Of a stretch of 22,791 nt of DNA, positions 8,060-16,148 are shown piece after piece; position 1 is the stretch's first letter, and every line of letters begins with the position of its first letter. The notes below the pieces were generated by a model. It was not told the DNA's origin. It ran no database searches and worked only from the letters and a program-made list of their open reading frames with translations. This DNA comes from Betaproteobacteria bacterium UBA7395. GTDB taxonomy: Bacteria > Pseudomonadota > Gammaproteobacteria > Burkholderiales > Rhodocyclaceae. The stretch is taken from positions 1-22,791 of the forward strand of contig DKNF01000157.1 of NCBI GenBank assembly GCA_002470165.1. The letters run 5' to 3'. The translations under genes and the position numbers were made by a program.

Positions 8060-8842
8060 GTGAGCAGAAAAATCGGCGACGTCATCCTTGACCTGCAGAA
8101 CATCTCGCTGCGCTTCGGCGGGGTCAAGGCACTGACCGACATTTCCTTCGATATCCGCGAGCACGAAGTGCGCGCCATCATCGGCCCGAACGGGGCCGGC
8201 AAGAGCTCGATGCTCAACGTCATCAACGGCGTCTACCACCCGCAGGAAGGCAAGATCTTCTATCGCGGCGAAGAACGTCGCAAGATGGAGCCGCACATGG
8301 CGGCCAGCACCGGTATCGCCCGCACCTTCCAGAACATTGCGCTGTTCAAGGGCATGAGCGTGCTCGACAACATCATGACCGGGCGCAACCTGAAGATGAA
8401 GACCAACATCCTGCTCCAGGCCCTGTGGCTGGGTCCGGCGCAGAAGGAGGAAATCGAACACCGGCGCAAGGTCGAGGAAATCATCGACTTCCTCGAAATC
8501 CAGCATATCCGCAAGACCCCGGTCGGCCGCTTGCCCTATGGCCTGCAGAAGCGTGTCGACCTCGGCCGGGCCCTGGCCATGGAGCCGCAGATCCTCCTGC
8601 TCGACGAACCGATGGCCGGCATGAACGTCGAGGAAAAACAGGACATGTGTCGCTTCATCCTCGACGTCAATGACCAGTTCGGCACCACCATCGTGCTCAT
8701 CGAGCATGACATGGGTGTGGTCATGGACATTTCGGACCGGGTGGTCGTACTCGACTACGGCAAGAAGATCGGCGACGGCGTACCCGATGAAGTACGCAGC
8801 AATCCGGAGGTCATCAAGGCCTACCTGGGTGCCGGACACTAA
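8060..8842 (+). CDS. livG: HAAT-family ABC transporter ATPase (LivG-type)
   Basis: 260-aa ATP-binding subunit of a branched-chain amino acid-type (HAAT) importer. Walker A is GPNGAGKS (42-49), the Q-loop is Gln91, and the signature is the LivG-specific LPYGLQKRVDLG (158-169) in place of LSGGQ. Walker B is ILLLDE (178-183) and the switch histidine is His216 in IEHD. Translation starts at GTG 8060, with AAGGAG about 8 bases upstream overlapping the end of the synthetase gene. It pairs with the LivF-type ATPase at 12326. The name reflects subunit type; the cargo may not be leucine, isoleucine or valine, given the acyl-CoA ligases in the operon. Confidence 0.93.
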   Translation: MSRKIGDVILDLQNISLRFGGVKALTDISFDIREHEVRAIIGPNGAGKSSMLNVINGVYHPQEGKIFYRGEERRKMEPHMAASTGIARTFQNIALFKGMSVLDNIMTGRNLKMKTNILLQALWLGPAQKEEIEHRRKVEEIIDFLEIQHIRKTPVGRLPYGLQKRVDLGRALAMEPQILLLDEPMAGMNVEEKQDMCRFILDVNDQFGTTIVLIEHDMGVVMDISDRVVVLDYGKKIGDGVPDEVRSNPEVIKAYLGAGH

Positions 8843-8854
8843 GCGGAGCGGAAC

Positions 8855-9784
8855 ATGGGATTCTTTGTTGAAACACTGATCGGCGGCCTCATGGCCGGCA
8901 TGCTGTATTCCCTGGTGGCACTGGGCTTCGTGCTCATCTTCAAGGCCTCGGGGGTCTTCAACTTCGCGCAGGGGGCGATGGTGCTGTTCGCCGCGCTGGC
9001 CATGGCGCGCTTCTCCGAATGGGCAAACATCGTGCTGGGCGGTGACAGCCTGTTCCTGGCCAACCTGATCGCCTTCCTCGGTGCCGGCGTGGTGATGTTC
9101 ATCGTTGCCTGGATCATCGAGCGGCTGGTGCTGCGCAACCTGGTCAACCAGGAAGGTGCGACGCTGCTGATGGCCACCCTCGGTATTGCCTACGTGCTCG
9201 AAGGCGTCGGCCAGACCATTTTCGGCGGCCAGATTTACACGATCGACGTCGGCATGCCGAAGGACCCGGTGATCATGTTCGAGTCGCTGTTCGAGGGCGG
9301 CATCATGATCAACAAGGAGGACTTCATCGCCGCACTGATCGCTGCCGTGCTGGTCGGTGTGCTGACGCTGTTCTTCCAGAAGACGCCGACCGGTCGTGCC
9401 CTGCGCGCGGTGGCTGACGATCACCAGGCGGCGCAGTCGATCGGTATTCCGTTGAACCGGACCTGGGTCATCGTCTGGTGTGTCGCCGGTATCGTCGCTT
9501 TGGTGGCCGGCATCATCTGGGGTTCCAAACTCGGCGTTCAGTTCTCGCTGGCGACCGTGGCGTTGCGCGCGCTGCCGGTGGTCATCCTCGGCGGCCTGAC
9601 TTCGGTCCCCGGCGCGATCATCGGTGGCCTGATCATCGGTGTCGGCGAAAAGCTCTCCGAAGTCTATCTCGGCCCTTATGTCGGCGGCGGTATCGAAATC
9701 TGGTTCGCTTATGCGCTGGCCCTTGTTTTCCTGCTGTTCCGTCCGCAAGGACTGTTCGGCGAGAAAATTATCAACCGCGTCTGA
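8855..9784 (+). CDS. livH: HAAT-family ABC transporter permease (LivH-type)
   Basis: 309-aa integral membrane permease with about eight hydrophobic segments. The LivH-type N-terminus includes GLMAGMLYSLVALGFVLIFK (11-30) and the FNFAQGAM motif (36-43). The cytoplasmic coupling loop that docks on the ATPase is TGRALRAVADDHQAAQSIGI (179-198). It forms the inner-membrane channel with the LivM-type protein that follows after 25 bases. The start is ATG 8855, 12 bases after the livG stop, with a GCGGAGCGG ribosome site. Nothing unusual for the family. Confidence 0.93.
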   Translation: MGFFVETLIGGLMAGMLYSLVALGFVLIFKASGVFNFAQGAMVLFAALAMARFSEWANIVLGGDSLFLANLIAFLGAGVVMFIVAWIIERLVLRNLVNQEGATLLMATLGIAYVLEGVGQTIFGGQIYTIDVGMPKDPVIMFESLFEGGIMINKEDFIAALIAAVLVGVLTLFFQKTPTGRALRAVADDHQAAQSIGIPLNRTWVIVWCVAGIVALVAGIIWGSKLGVQFSLATVALRALPVVILGGLTSVPGAIIGGLIIGVGEKLSEVYLGPYVGGGIEIWFAYALALVFLLFRPQGLFGEKIINRV

Positions 9785-9809
9785 CCACGGCTAAACGGGA
9801 GAATACAAA

Positions 9810-10886
9810 GTGATTTATCGCGAAAATGGCCAGTTCAAGACGACTTACGCGGCCGACCAACAAATCTTCACCATCGCCCAGGACAAGTGGTTCGTCCTCG
9901 GCCTGATCGCCTTCGCCTTCATCGGCGTGCCGATGCTGGCCGACGAGTACATGTTCCGGGCGATCCTGATTCCCTTCCTGATCCTGTCGCTGGCGGCGCT
10001 GGGGGTTAACCTCCTGGTCGGTTACTGCGGCCAGATCACGCTTGGGGCGGGGGCCTTCATGGCCATCGGCGCCTACGCGGCGTACAACTTCATGATCCGC
10101 GTCGATGGCGTGCCGCTGGTCGCGGCCTTGCTGCTCGGGGGCGCGACGACTGCAGCGCTGGGTATCATCTTCGGGATTCCCAGCTTGCGTGTGCGCGGCC
10201 TCTACCTGGCGGTGGCGACGCTGGCGGCGCAGTTCTTCTGCGACTGGGCCTTCCTGCGTCTGGGCTGGTTCACCAACTATTCGCCGTCGGGTTCGGTGTC
10301 GATCTCCAACCTCAGTGCGTTTGGCTGGGCGATTGACAGCCCGGTCGAGAAATACCTGTTCTGCCTGCTTTTCCTGGTCGCCTTCGCCTTCTTTGCCAAG
10401 AACCTGACGCGCGCCAGCATCGGTCGGCAGTGGATGGCCATCCGCGACATGGATGTGGCCGCCGAGGTCATCGGCATCCGGCCGATGTGGGCCAAGCTGT
10501 CGGCGTTCGCCGTGAGTTCCTTCTTCATCGGCGTCGCCGGTGCCTTGTGGGGCTTCGTGCACCTGGGTTCCTGGGAGCCGGCCGCCTTCTCGGTCGACCG
10601 CTCCTTCCAGTTGCTGTTCATGGTCATCATCGGCGGTCTCGGTTCGATCATGGGCAGTTTCTTCGGTGCCGCCTTCATCGTCATCATGCCGATCTTCCTG
10701 AACCAGGCCCTGCCGGCGCTGGGCAGCCTGTTCGGTATCGCCATCTCGACGGCGGGCGTTGCCCACGCCGAATTCATCATCTTCGGTTCGTTGATCGTGT
10801 TCTTCCTGATCGTCGAGCCCCATGGCCTTGCCCGCTTGTGGGCAATCGCCAAGGAGAAACTGCGTCTGTGGCCATTCCCCCACTGA
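9810..10886 (+). CDS. livM: HAAT-family ABC transporter permease (LivM-type)
   Basis: 358-aa second permease. After an unusual hydrophilic N-terminus of about 26 residues come the usual hydrophobic segments. The LivM signature NLLVGYCGQITLGAGAFMAI lies at 67-86, and the coupling loop IGRQWMAIRDMDVAAEVIGI lies at 204-223. It starts at GTG 9810 with CGGGAGA about 7 bases upstream. The binding-protein gene follows after 50 bases, close to the order seen in other liv-type clusters. The polar N-terminal extension (TTYAADQQIF region) is, from memory, typical of a ligase-associated subgroup. Confidence 0.92.
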   Translation: MIYRENGQFKTTYAADQQIFTIAQDKWFVLGLIAFAFIGVPMLADEYMFRAILIPFLILSLAALGVNLLVGYCGQITLGAGAFMAIGAYAAYNFMIRVDGVPLVAALLLGGATTAALGIIFGIPSLRVRGLYLAVATLAAQFFCDWAFLRLGWFTNYSPSGSVSISNLSAFGWAIDSPVEKYLFCLLFLVAFAFFAKNLTRASIGRQWMAIRDMDVAAEVIGIRPMWAKLSAFAVSSFFIGVAGALWGFVHLGSWEPAAFSVDRSFQLLFMVIIGGLGSIMGSFFGAAFIVIMPIFLNQALPALGSLFGIAISTAGVAHAEFIIFGSLIVFFLIVEPHGLARLWAIAKEKLRLWPFPH

Positions 10887-10936
10887 CGCGGCATGCGCAG
10901 TACCCACGCTTCACTTATAACAGGAGGAGACAACCC

Positions 10937-12268
10937 ATGAAATTTCGTTCCCTGGCCCTTGCGGCCGCCATTGCCTCGGTTGGCCTGAGTGCCGCTGTCG
11001 TCAGCCCCAGTGCTCATGCCCAGGCTAAGGAGCAGTTCTTCCCGGTGCTCGTCTATCGCACCGGTGCCTACGGTCCCAACGGTACGCCGTGGGCCAACGG
11101 TTACGTCGATTATCTGAAGCTGGTCAATGCCAAGGGCGGCATCAACGGCGTCAAGATCAGCTTCGAAGAATGTGAATTCGCCTACGCCACCGACCGTGGT
11201 GTCGAGTGTTACGAGCGCCTCAAGGGTAAAGGCGCCACCGTCTTCCAGCCGCTGTCCACCGGGGTGACCTTCGCCCTGACGGAAAAGGCGCCGGTCGACA
11301 AGATTCCGCTGGTGACTGCCGGCTACGGCCGCAGCGAGTCGCAGAACGGTGCCGTGTTCGACTGGAACTTCCCCTTGCTCGGAACCTACTGGGTCGGCGC
11401 CGACGTCGCCATCCAGCATCTGGGCAAGCAGTACGGCGGTCTGGACAAGTTGAAGGGCAAGAAGATCGCGCTGGTTTACCACGACAGCCCGTACGGTAAG
11501 GAGCCGATCCCGCTGCTGCAGGAACGGGCGAAGATGCACGGCTTCACCCTCCAGTTGCTGCCGGTTGCCCACCCGGGCGTGGAGCAGAAGGCGACCTGGC
11601 TGCAGATCCGCCGCGAGCGTCCGGACAACGTCCTGCTGTGGGGCTGGGGTGTGATGAACTCGACCTCGCTGAAGGAAGCCCAGGCGACCGGCTATCCGCG
11701 CGAGAAGATGCTGGGTATCTGGTGGGCCGGTGCCGAACCCGATGTCAAGGACGTCGGCATGGGCGCCAAGGGCTACAGCGCGATCACGCTGCAACACGGT
11801 GCCGAGCCGAATTCCAAGGTGGTCAAGGACATGCTGGCGATGGTCCACGCCAAGGGCCAGGGGACCGGCCCCAAGGATGAAGTCGGTTCCGTGCTCTACA
11901 TGCGCGGCCTGATTTCGGCCATGGTCGCCGTCGAAGGCGTGCGCAAGGCGCAGGAACGCTATGGCAAGGGCAAGGTCATGACCGGCGAACAGACTCGCTG
12001 GGGCCTGGAAAACCTGAACCTGGACGACAAGGCGCTGGCCGACCTGGGCTTCGCCGGCGTGCTGCGTCCGATCCAGACCTCCTGTACCGACCACATGGGT
12101 TCGCCGTGGGCGCGTATCCATACCTGGGACGGCGCCAAGTGGAACTTCTCTTCGGATTGGTACCAGGCCGACCAGAAGGTGCTGCGTCCGATGGTGATGT
12201 CTGCTTCGACGCGTTACGCCGAGGAGAAGAAGATCACCCCGCGTACGCCGGAACAGTGCAAGCAATAA
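10937..12268 (+). CDS. Periplasmic substrate-binding protein of the HAAT transporter (LivK-type)
   Basis: 443-aa periplasmic binding protein (Peripla_BP_6 type), the specificity subunit. A Sec signal peptide is clear: MKFRS, a hydrophobic core, and cleavage near AHA-QA (residue 28). The mature part has the type I fold pattern: PVLVYRTGAYGPNGTPWANG, then a KIALVYHDSPYGKE linker region and FTLQLLPVAHPG. The start is ATG 10937, 8 bases after AGGAGGA (10922-10928). This is the strongest ribosome site in the operon after the first gene's, fitting the need for excess binding protein. A perfect hairpin follows the stop. At 443 aa it is longer than E. coli LivK (about 370), so the ligand is probably not a simple branched-chain amino acid; the ligand is unknown. 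Confidence 0.9.
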   Translation: MKFRSLALAAAIASVGLSAAVVSPSAHAQAKEQFFPVLVYRTGAYGPNGTPWANGYVDYLKLVNAKGGINGVKISFEECEFAYATDRGVECYERLKGKGATVFQPLSTGVTFALTEKAPVDKIPLVTAGYGRSESQNGAVFDWNFPLLGTYWVGADVAIQHLGKQYGGLDKLKGKKIALVYHDSPYGKEPIPLLQERAKMHGFTLQLLPVAHPGVEQKATWLQIRRERPDNVLLWGWGVMNSTSLKEAQATGYPREKMLGIWWAGAEPDVKDVGMGAKGYSAITLQHGAEPNSKVVKDMLAMVHAKGQGTGPKDEVGSVLYMRGLISAMVAVEGVRKAQERYGKGKVMTGEQTRWGLENLNLDDKALADLGFAGVLRPIQTSCTDHMGSPWARIHTWDGAKWNFSSDWYQADQKVLRPMVMSASTRYAEEKKITPRTPEQCKQ

Positions 12269-12278
12269 GCTGAAACAA

Positions 12279-12306
12279 ACGTCCGCGCCCTTCGGGGCGC
12301 GGACGT
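12279..12306 (+). terminator. Perfect UUCG hairpin after the binding-protein gene (attenuator or mRNA stabiliser)
   Basis: ACGTCCGCGCCC (12279-12290) and GGGCGCGGACGT (12295-12306) are exact reverse complements closing a TTCG tetraloop with C-G at its base, the especially stable type. No T-run follows, so full Rho-independent termination is unlikely. It lies 10 bases after the binding-protein stop and 19 bases before livF. It could protect the upstream mRNA end or reduce read-through into livF. Confidence 0.6.
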
Positions 12307-12325
12307 ACTGAACAGAGAGTCGACG

Positions 12326-13141
12326 ATGAATGCTGCCAACGCGACATTCCTCAATGTGAACAACATCGAGGTCATCTACAACCACGTCATCCTGGTCCTC
12401 AAGGGCGTTTCCTTCAGCGTGCCGGAAGGGAAGATCGTTGCCCTGCTGGGCGGCAACGGGGCTGGCAAGACAACCACGCTGCGCGCGGTCAGCAATCTGC
12501 TGCACGGCGAGCGCGGCGAAGTGACCAAGGGCTCGATCGAGCTCAAGGGCGAACAGGTCCAGGCGATGACGCCGGGCGATCTGGTGCGTCGCGGCGTCGT
12601 CCAGGTGATGGAGGGGCGGCATTGCTTCGGCCACCTGACCATCGAGGAAAACCTGCTGACCGGGGCGTATACGCGTACCGACGGCAAGGCCGCCGTCCAG
12701 GAAACCCTGGAAAAGGTCTACAACTTCTTTCCCCGGCTGAAGACCCGGCGCACCAGCCAGGCCGCCTACACCTCGGGCGGCGAGCAGCAGATGTGCGCGA
12801 TCGGTCGCGCCCTGATGGCCAAGCCCAAGCTGGTCCTGCTCGATGAGCCGTCGATGGGCCTGGCGCCGCAGATCGTCGAGGAAGTATTCACCATCGTCAA
12901 GGAATTGAACGAGAAGGAGGGCACGACCTTCCTGCTGGCCGAACAGAACACCAATATCGCCCTGCGCTATGCCGACTTCGGCTACATCCTGGAAAACGGC
13001 CGGGTGGTCATGGAAGGGGCAGCGAGCGAGCTGCGCGACAACGAGGACGTCAAGGAGTTCTACCTCGGGCTGTCGTCGTCGGGCCGCAAGTCCTTCCGCG
13101 AGGTCAAGCATTACCGTCGGCGCAAGCGGTGGCTGTCGTGA
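12326..13141 (+). CDS. livF: HAAT-family ABC transporter ATPase (LivF-type)
   Basis: 271-aa second ATPase of the importer. Walker A is GGNGAGKT (42-49), the signature TSGGEQQM (149-156), and Walker B LVLLDE (169-174). The switch position is Gln in LAEQN (204-208), as is usual for LivF. The C-terminus is extended past the canonical end by a basic tail (residues 251-271, with KHYRRRKRW), which is not needed for ATPase function. The ribosome site before ATG 12326 is poor (AGAGAG), and the gene follows a stable hairpin, so expression may be below that of the binding protein. Its TGA overlaps the next gene's GTG start as GTGA. Confidence 0.93.
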   Translation: MNAANATFLNVNNIEVIYNHVILVLKGVSFSVPEGKIVALLGGNGAGKTTTLRAVSNLLHGERGEVTKGSIELKGEQVQAMTPGDLVRRGVVQVMEGRHCFGHLTIEENLLTGAYTRTDGKAAVQETLEKVYNFFPRLKTRRTSQAAYTSGGEQQMCAIGRALMAKPKLVLLDEPSMGLAPQIVEEVFTIVKELNEKEGTTFLLAEQNTNIALRYADFGYILENGRVVMEGAASELRDNEDVKEFYLGLSSSGRKSFREVKHYRRRKRWLS

Positions 13142-14367
13142 GCTACTACGATACCCTGGAAACCCGCGCGCCGGCCGAGCGCGAGGTGCAACTGTTCGCC
13201 CAGTTGGCGCGTCAGGTGGCGCACGCCAAGGCGCATGCGCCGCATTACGTGCGTCTGCTGGCCGACGTCGATCCGGCGGCTTGCGTCAGCCGCCAGGCCT
13301 TGAGCCGTTTGCCGCTGACCCGCAAGCGCGACCTCATCGAACTGCAGAAATCCTGCCCGCCCTTCGGCGGACTGAATGCCGGGCCGCGTTCGCGGGCGCG
13401 TCGGGTGTTTTCGTCGCCGGGGCCGATTTACGAAGTCCAGAGCCAGGAAACCGATCACTGGCGGATGGCACGCGCCCTTTACGCAGCCGGCTTCCGCCAG
13501 GGTGACCTGGTGCATAACTGCTTCTCCTATCATTTCACGCCGGGTGCCTTCATCTTCGAGGGCGGCGCCCGCCAGCTCGGCTGTTCGGTTTTTCCCGGCG
13601 GCACCGGGCAGACCGAACAGCAGATCCAGGCCATGGTCGATCTGCGTCCCGACGGTTACGTCGGCACGCCGTCCTTCCTGCGCATCCTGATCGAGAAGGC
13701 TGAGGAGAGCGGCGCTGACATCCGCAGCCTGCAGAAAGCCTGTGTTTCCGGCGAGGCCTTGCCCGGCGTCGTCCGCCAGTGGCTGGGTGAGCGCGGGATC
13801 ACCGTCCGCCAGTGTTATGCGACGGCCGAGATCGGAGTGATTGCCTACGAGAGCGAGCCCGATGCCGGCCTGGTGGTCGACGAAGGTGCGCTGGTCGAGA
13901 TCGTCCGCCCCGGAACCGGTGATCCGGTCGCCGAGGGCGAGGTCGGCGAAGTCGTGGTCACCACCTTCAATGCCGATTACCCGCTGATCCGCTTTGCCAC
14001 CGGCGACCTGTCGGCGGTCATGCCCGGCGTCTCGCCCTGCGGGCGGACCAACATGCGGCTCAAGGGCTGGATGGGACGGGCCGACCAGACGACCAAGGTC
14101 AAGGGGATGTTTGTCCACCCCGAGCAGATTGCCGAAGTGGCCAAGCGCTATCCGCAGATTTCCCGGATGCGCCTGGTCGTCGACAATCCCGACGCTCAGG
14201 ACCGGATGGTGCTTTGCTGCGAAGCCGGCGCCAGCGACGCCGCGCTGGCGGAAAGTCTGGTCAACGCGTTGCGCGAACAAACCAAATTGCGCGGCAGCGT
14301 GGAATTTTTTGCGCCCGGGGGCTTGCCGAACGATGGAAAGGTGATCGAAGATAAGCGGGTCTATTGA
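13138..14367 (+). CDS. PaaK-like adenylate-forming protein with degenerate P-loop
   Basis: 409-aa protein of the phenylacetate-CoA ligase family by overall pattern. The start is typical (MSYYDTLETRAPAERE), the central part reads GDLVHNCFSYHFTPG, and TPSFLRI (178-184) follows. YATAEIG (227-233), FATGD (286-290), GRADQTTKVKG (313-323) and a C-terminal Lys401 in NDGK are also present. The ATP phosphate-binding loop, normally SSGTTGKP, is replaced by FSSPGPIYE (91-99), losing the TTG-x-x-K core. It may therefore bind ATP differently, act on a preformed adenylate, or have lost ligase activity. GTG 13138 overlaps the livF stop; GTG 13129 is an alternative start. Co-transcription with the transporter suggests a role with the imported acid. 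Family clear, reaction uncertain. Confidence 0.82.
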   Translation: MSYYDTLETRAPAEREVQLFAQLARQVAHAKAHAPHYVRLLADVDPAACVSRQALSRLPLTRKRDLIELQKSCPPFGGLNAGPRSRARRVFSSPGPIYEVQSQETDHWRMARALYAAGFRQGDLVHNCFSYHFTPGAFIFEGGARQLGCSVFPGGTGQTEQQIQAMVDLRPDGYVGTPSFLRILIEKAEESGADIRSLQKACVSGEALPGVVRQWLGERGITVRQCYATAEIGVIAYESEPDAGLVVDEGALVEIVRPGTGDPVAEGEVGEVVVTTFNADYPLIRFATGDLSAVMPGVSPCGRTNMRLKGWMGRADQTTKVKGMFVHPEQIAEVAKRYPQISRMRLVVDNPDAQDRMVLCCEAGASDAALAESLVNALREQTKLRGSVEFFAPGGLPNDGKVIEDKRVY

Positions 14368-14381
14368 TCCGGAATTTTCCA

Positions 14382-14879
14382 ATGCGTTTTCTGGCGCTTG
14401 TCCTGGCCGTGCTGGCCTTGCCCCTGCAGGCTGAAGAGCCCGCCCTGAGGCCATCGGCGGGCTTGTTGTTCAAACATCCCGAGCTGGTCCGGCCGGGCAG
14501 TTGCGTTGCCTATCGCGAAGGCGGGGCCGGCTGGATCCTGGTCGAACCGCTGTACTACCTGCGCGGCACCGTCAGTTCTTCCGAGGTGACGACGCGCCGC
14601 CTGGTGCAGTGTCCGGCGGTCGCGGGCAAGACCCGCGAACAATACAGCCGCGACGAGTATGTCCGCCTGGTTCGAGCCACCCCCTGCCTGGCGGCCGGCG
14701 AGGCGGAACGTGAGGAACAGGTCGGCCTGGTCCGGCTGCGGGTCGAGTCCTGGGAAACGCCACACATGCGCAAGGCCGAAAATGCCGGGCGTTTGTACCG
14801 CGGCATGTTCCTCGACCAGCCCCTGAAAAAGGGCATGGAAGTCGAACTCGAGGCCGACCTGCTCGGCCCCTGTTCCTGA
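14382..14879 (+). CDS. Small secreted four-cysteine protein, function unknown
   Basis: 165-aa protein I do not recognise. It begins with a clear Sec signal peptide (MRFLALVLAVLALPLQA, cleavage before Glu18). The mature part has four cysteines (41, 77, 102, 164), which could form two disulfides in the periplasm. It is mixed, mostly beta-like and charged, with no membrane segment or lipobox. ATG 14382 is preferred over an in-frame TTG at 14364, because GGA lies 8 bases before it and the signal peptide then starts cleanly. It is the last gene of the operon, 14 bases after the PaaK-like gene, and it meets the convergent racemase gene after 6 bases. Position suggests a periplasmic accessory to uptake, but this is only context. 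Confidence 0.75.
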   Translation: MRFLALVLAVLALPLQAEEPALRPSAGLLFKHPELVRPGSCVAYREGGAGWILVEPLYYLRGTVSSSEVTTRRLVQCPAVAGKTREQYSRDEYVRLVRATPCLAAGEAEREEQVGLVRLRVESWETPHMRKAENAGRLYRGMFLDQPLKKGMEVELEADLLGPCS

Positions 14880-14885
14880 TTCGCC

Positions 14886-16061
14886 TCAGCCGCCCAGCGT
14901 TACCGCGCCGAGGCTGACCAGACGCTCGATCTCCGCCTCACTCAACCCCAGTGCCTGCAAGCGTTCGCGGCTGTGCTCGCCGAGCAGCGGCGGGGCAGCC
15001 TGTACTGTCGCCGGCGTTCTTGAGAGTCGTGGTGCCGGCGATGGCTGACGCACACCGGCGATGTCCACAAATGCTTGGCGCGCCTGATTGTGCGGGTGCT
15101 CGGTCGCTTCCCGCATGCTCAGTACCGGCCACACGCAGTCGTCGCTGTCGGCGAACAGCGCCTCCCAGTGGGCCAGCGGCTGCCGGCTGAAGATTTCGCT
15201 CAGCCGCTGTTTCATGCGCGGCCAGGTTTGCGTGTCGTACTGCCGGCCGCTGAAATCCGGATCGTCGTTGAGGCCGAGGCGGGCGACAAAGGTCGCGTAG
15301 AACTGCGGTTCGAGCGGGCAGACGCTGAGCCAGCGCCCGTCGGCGCAGCAATAGACGTCGTAGAACGGGGCGCTCGAATCGATCGCACATTGGCCGTGCC
15401 ATTCGCCCAGTGCGTCGAGGTTGAACAGGCCGTGGGCAAGCAGGGCGGCGCCCTCGCACATGGCGGCATCGATGACCTGACCCTGGCCGCTGTTCCTGGC
15501 TTCGATCAGCGCACAGGCGATGCCCCAGGCCAGCAGCAGGCCGCCGCCGCCCATATCGCCAACCAGGGTCGGTGGCGCCCACGGGGCGCCGCCGTGACGG
15601 CGACCGGTATCGAGAACGCCGGCGATGGCCGCATAATTGGCGTCATGGCCGGCGCGCGGTGCCAGCGGGCCGTCCTGGCCCCAGCCGGTCATGCGTCCGT
15701 AGATCAGGCGCGGATTGGCGGCCAGGCAGACCTCGGGGCCGAAGCCCAGACGCTCCATGACACCGGGTCGGAAGCCTTCGATCAGGACATCGGCTTCGGC
15801 GATCAACTGCATGACCAGCGGCCGCACCGCCGGATTCTTGAGGTCGATGCACAGCGATTTCTTGCCGCGGTTGGCCACGGCCTTGCGACCGCCGCCGAAC
15901 AGTTGCGAGGCGAAGGTGCCACCGGCGCGTTCGAGCAGCGTGACTTCGGCGCCCATGTCGGCGAGCAGCATGCCGCAAAAGGGGCCGGGGCCGATGCCGG
16001 CGAATTCGACGACCTTGATGCCGGCGAGCGGCCCGGTGGCTTTTGTTGCTGATGTCTCCAT
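14886..16061 (-). CDS. Alpha-methylacyl-CoA racemase (CoA-transferase family III)
   Basis: 391-aa enzyme of the CaiB/BaiF/AMACR family. AMACR interconverts 2R- and 2S-methylacyl-CoA so that branched chains can enter beta-oxidation. The residues used by mycobacterial MCR (Arg91, His126, Asp156, Glu241 in my recollection) have counterparts in Arg98 (GFRPG), His139 (AGHDANY), Asp169 (LVGDMGGG) and Glu251 (PLEPQFY), with the same 30-residue His-Asp spacing. The N-terminus LAGIKVVEFAGIGPGPF is typical. ATG 16061 is chosen; ATG 16100 in frame would add 13 residues without homology to the family start. It stands alone, convergent with the liv/ligase operon. A CoA transferase role cannot be fully excluded from sequence alone. 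Confidence 0.87.
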   Translation of the reverse strand: METSATKATGPLAGIKVVEFAGIGPGPFCGMLLADMGAEVTLLERAGGTFASQLFGGGRKAVANRGKKSLCIDLKNPAVRPLVMQLIAEADVLIEGFRPGVMERLGFGPEVCLAANPRLIYGRMTGWGQDGPLAPRAGHDANYAAIAGVLDTGRRHGGAPWAPPTLVGDMGGGGLLLAWGIACALIEARNSGQGQVIDAAMCEGAALLAHGLFNLDALGEWHGQCAIDSSAPFYDVYCCADGRWLSVCPLEPQFYATFVARLGLNDDPDFSGRQYDTQTWPRMKQRLSEIFSRQPLAHWEALFADSDDCVWPVLSMREATEHPHNQARQAFVDIAGVRQPSPAPRLSRTPATVQAAPPLLGEHSRERLQALGLSEAEIERLVSLGAVTLGG

Positions 16062-16148
16062 GTGGATTTTCTCGTTGTTGATGTCGGCCAAGTATCGCAT
16101 GCACCGGCGGCTTCGGGCATGATCGCGGATTCAAGAGAGGATGGGTCG

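Noticed and set aside
10916..10921. TATAAC -10-like box just before the binding-protein gene
   Set aside because: The implied transcription start would fall within or next to the ribosome site at 10922-10928, and no -35 lies at the right distance, so it is unlikely to be a promoter.
10277..13111. Very long antisense open frame (over 900 codons) opposite livM-livK-livF
   Set aside because: It lies opposite three well-supported genes, is rich in His/Arg/Gln/Asp as expected from reverse-complemented GC-rich codons, and shows no domain. Similar antisense frames at 319-2598, 5975-7822, 7988-9748 and 19359-21551 were rejected for the same reason.
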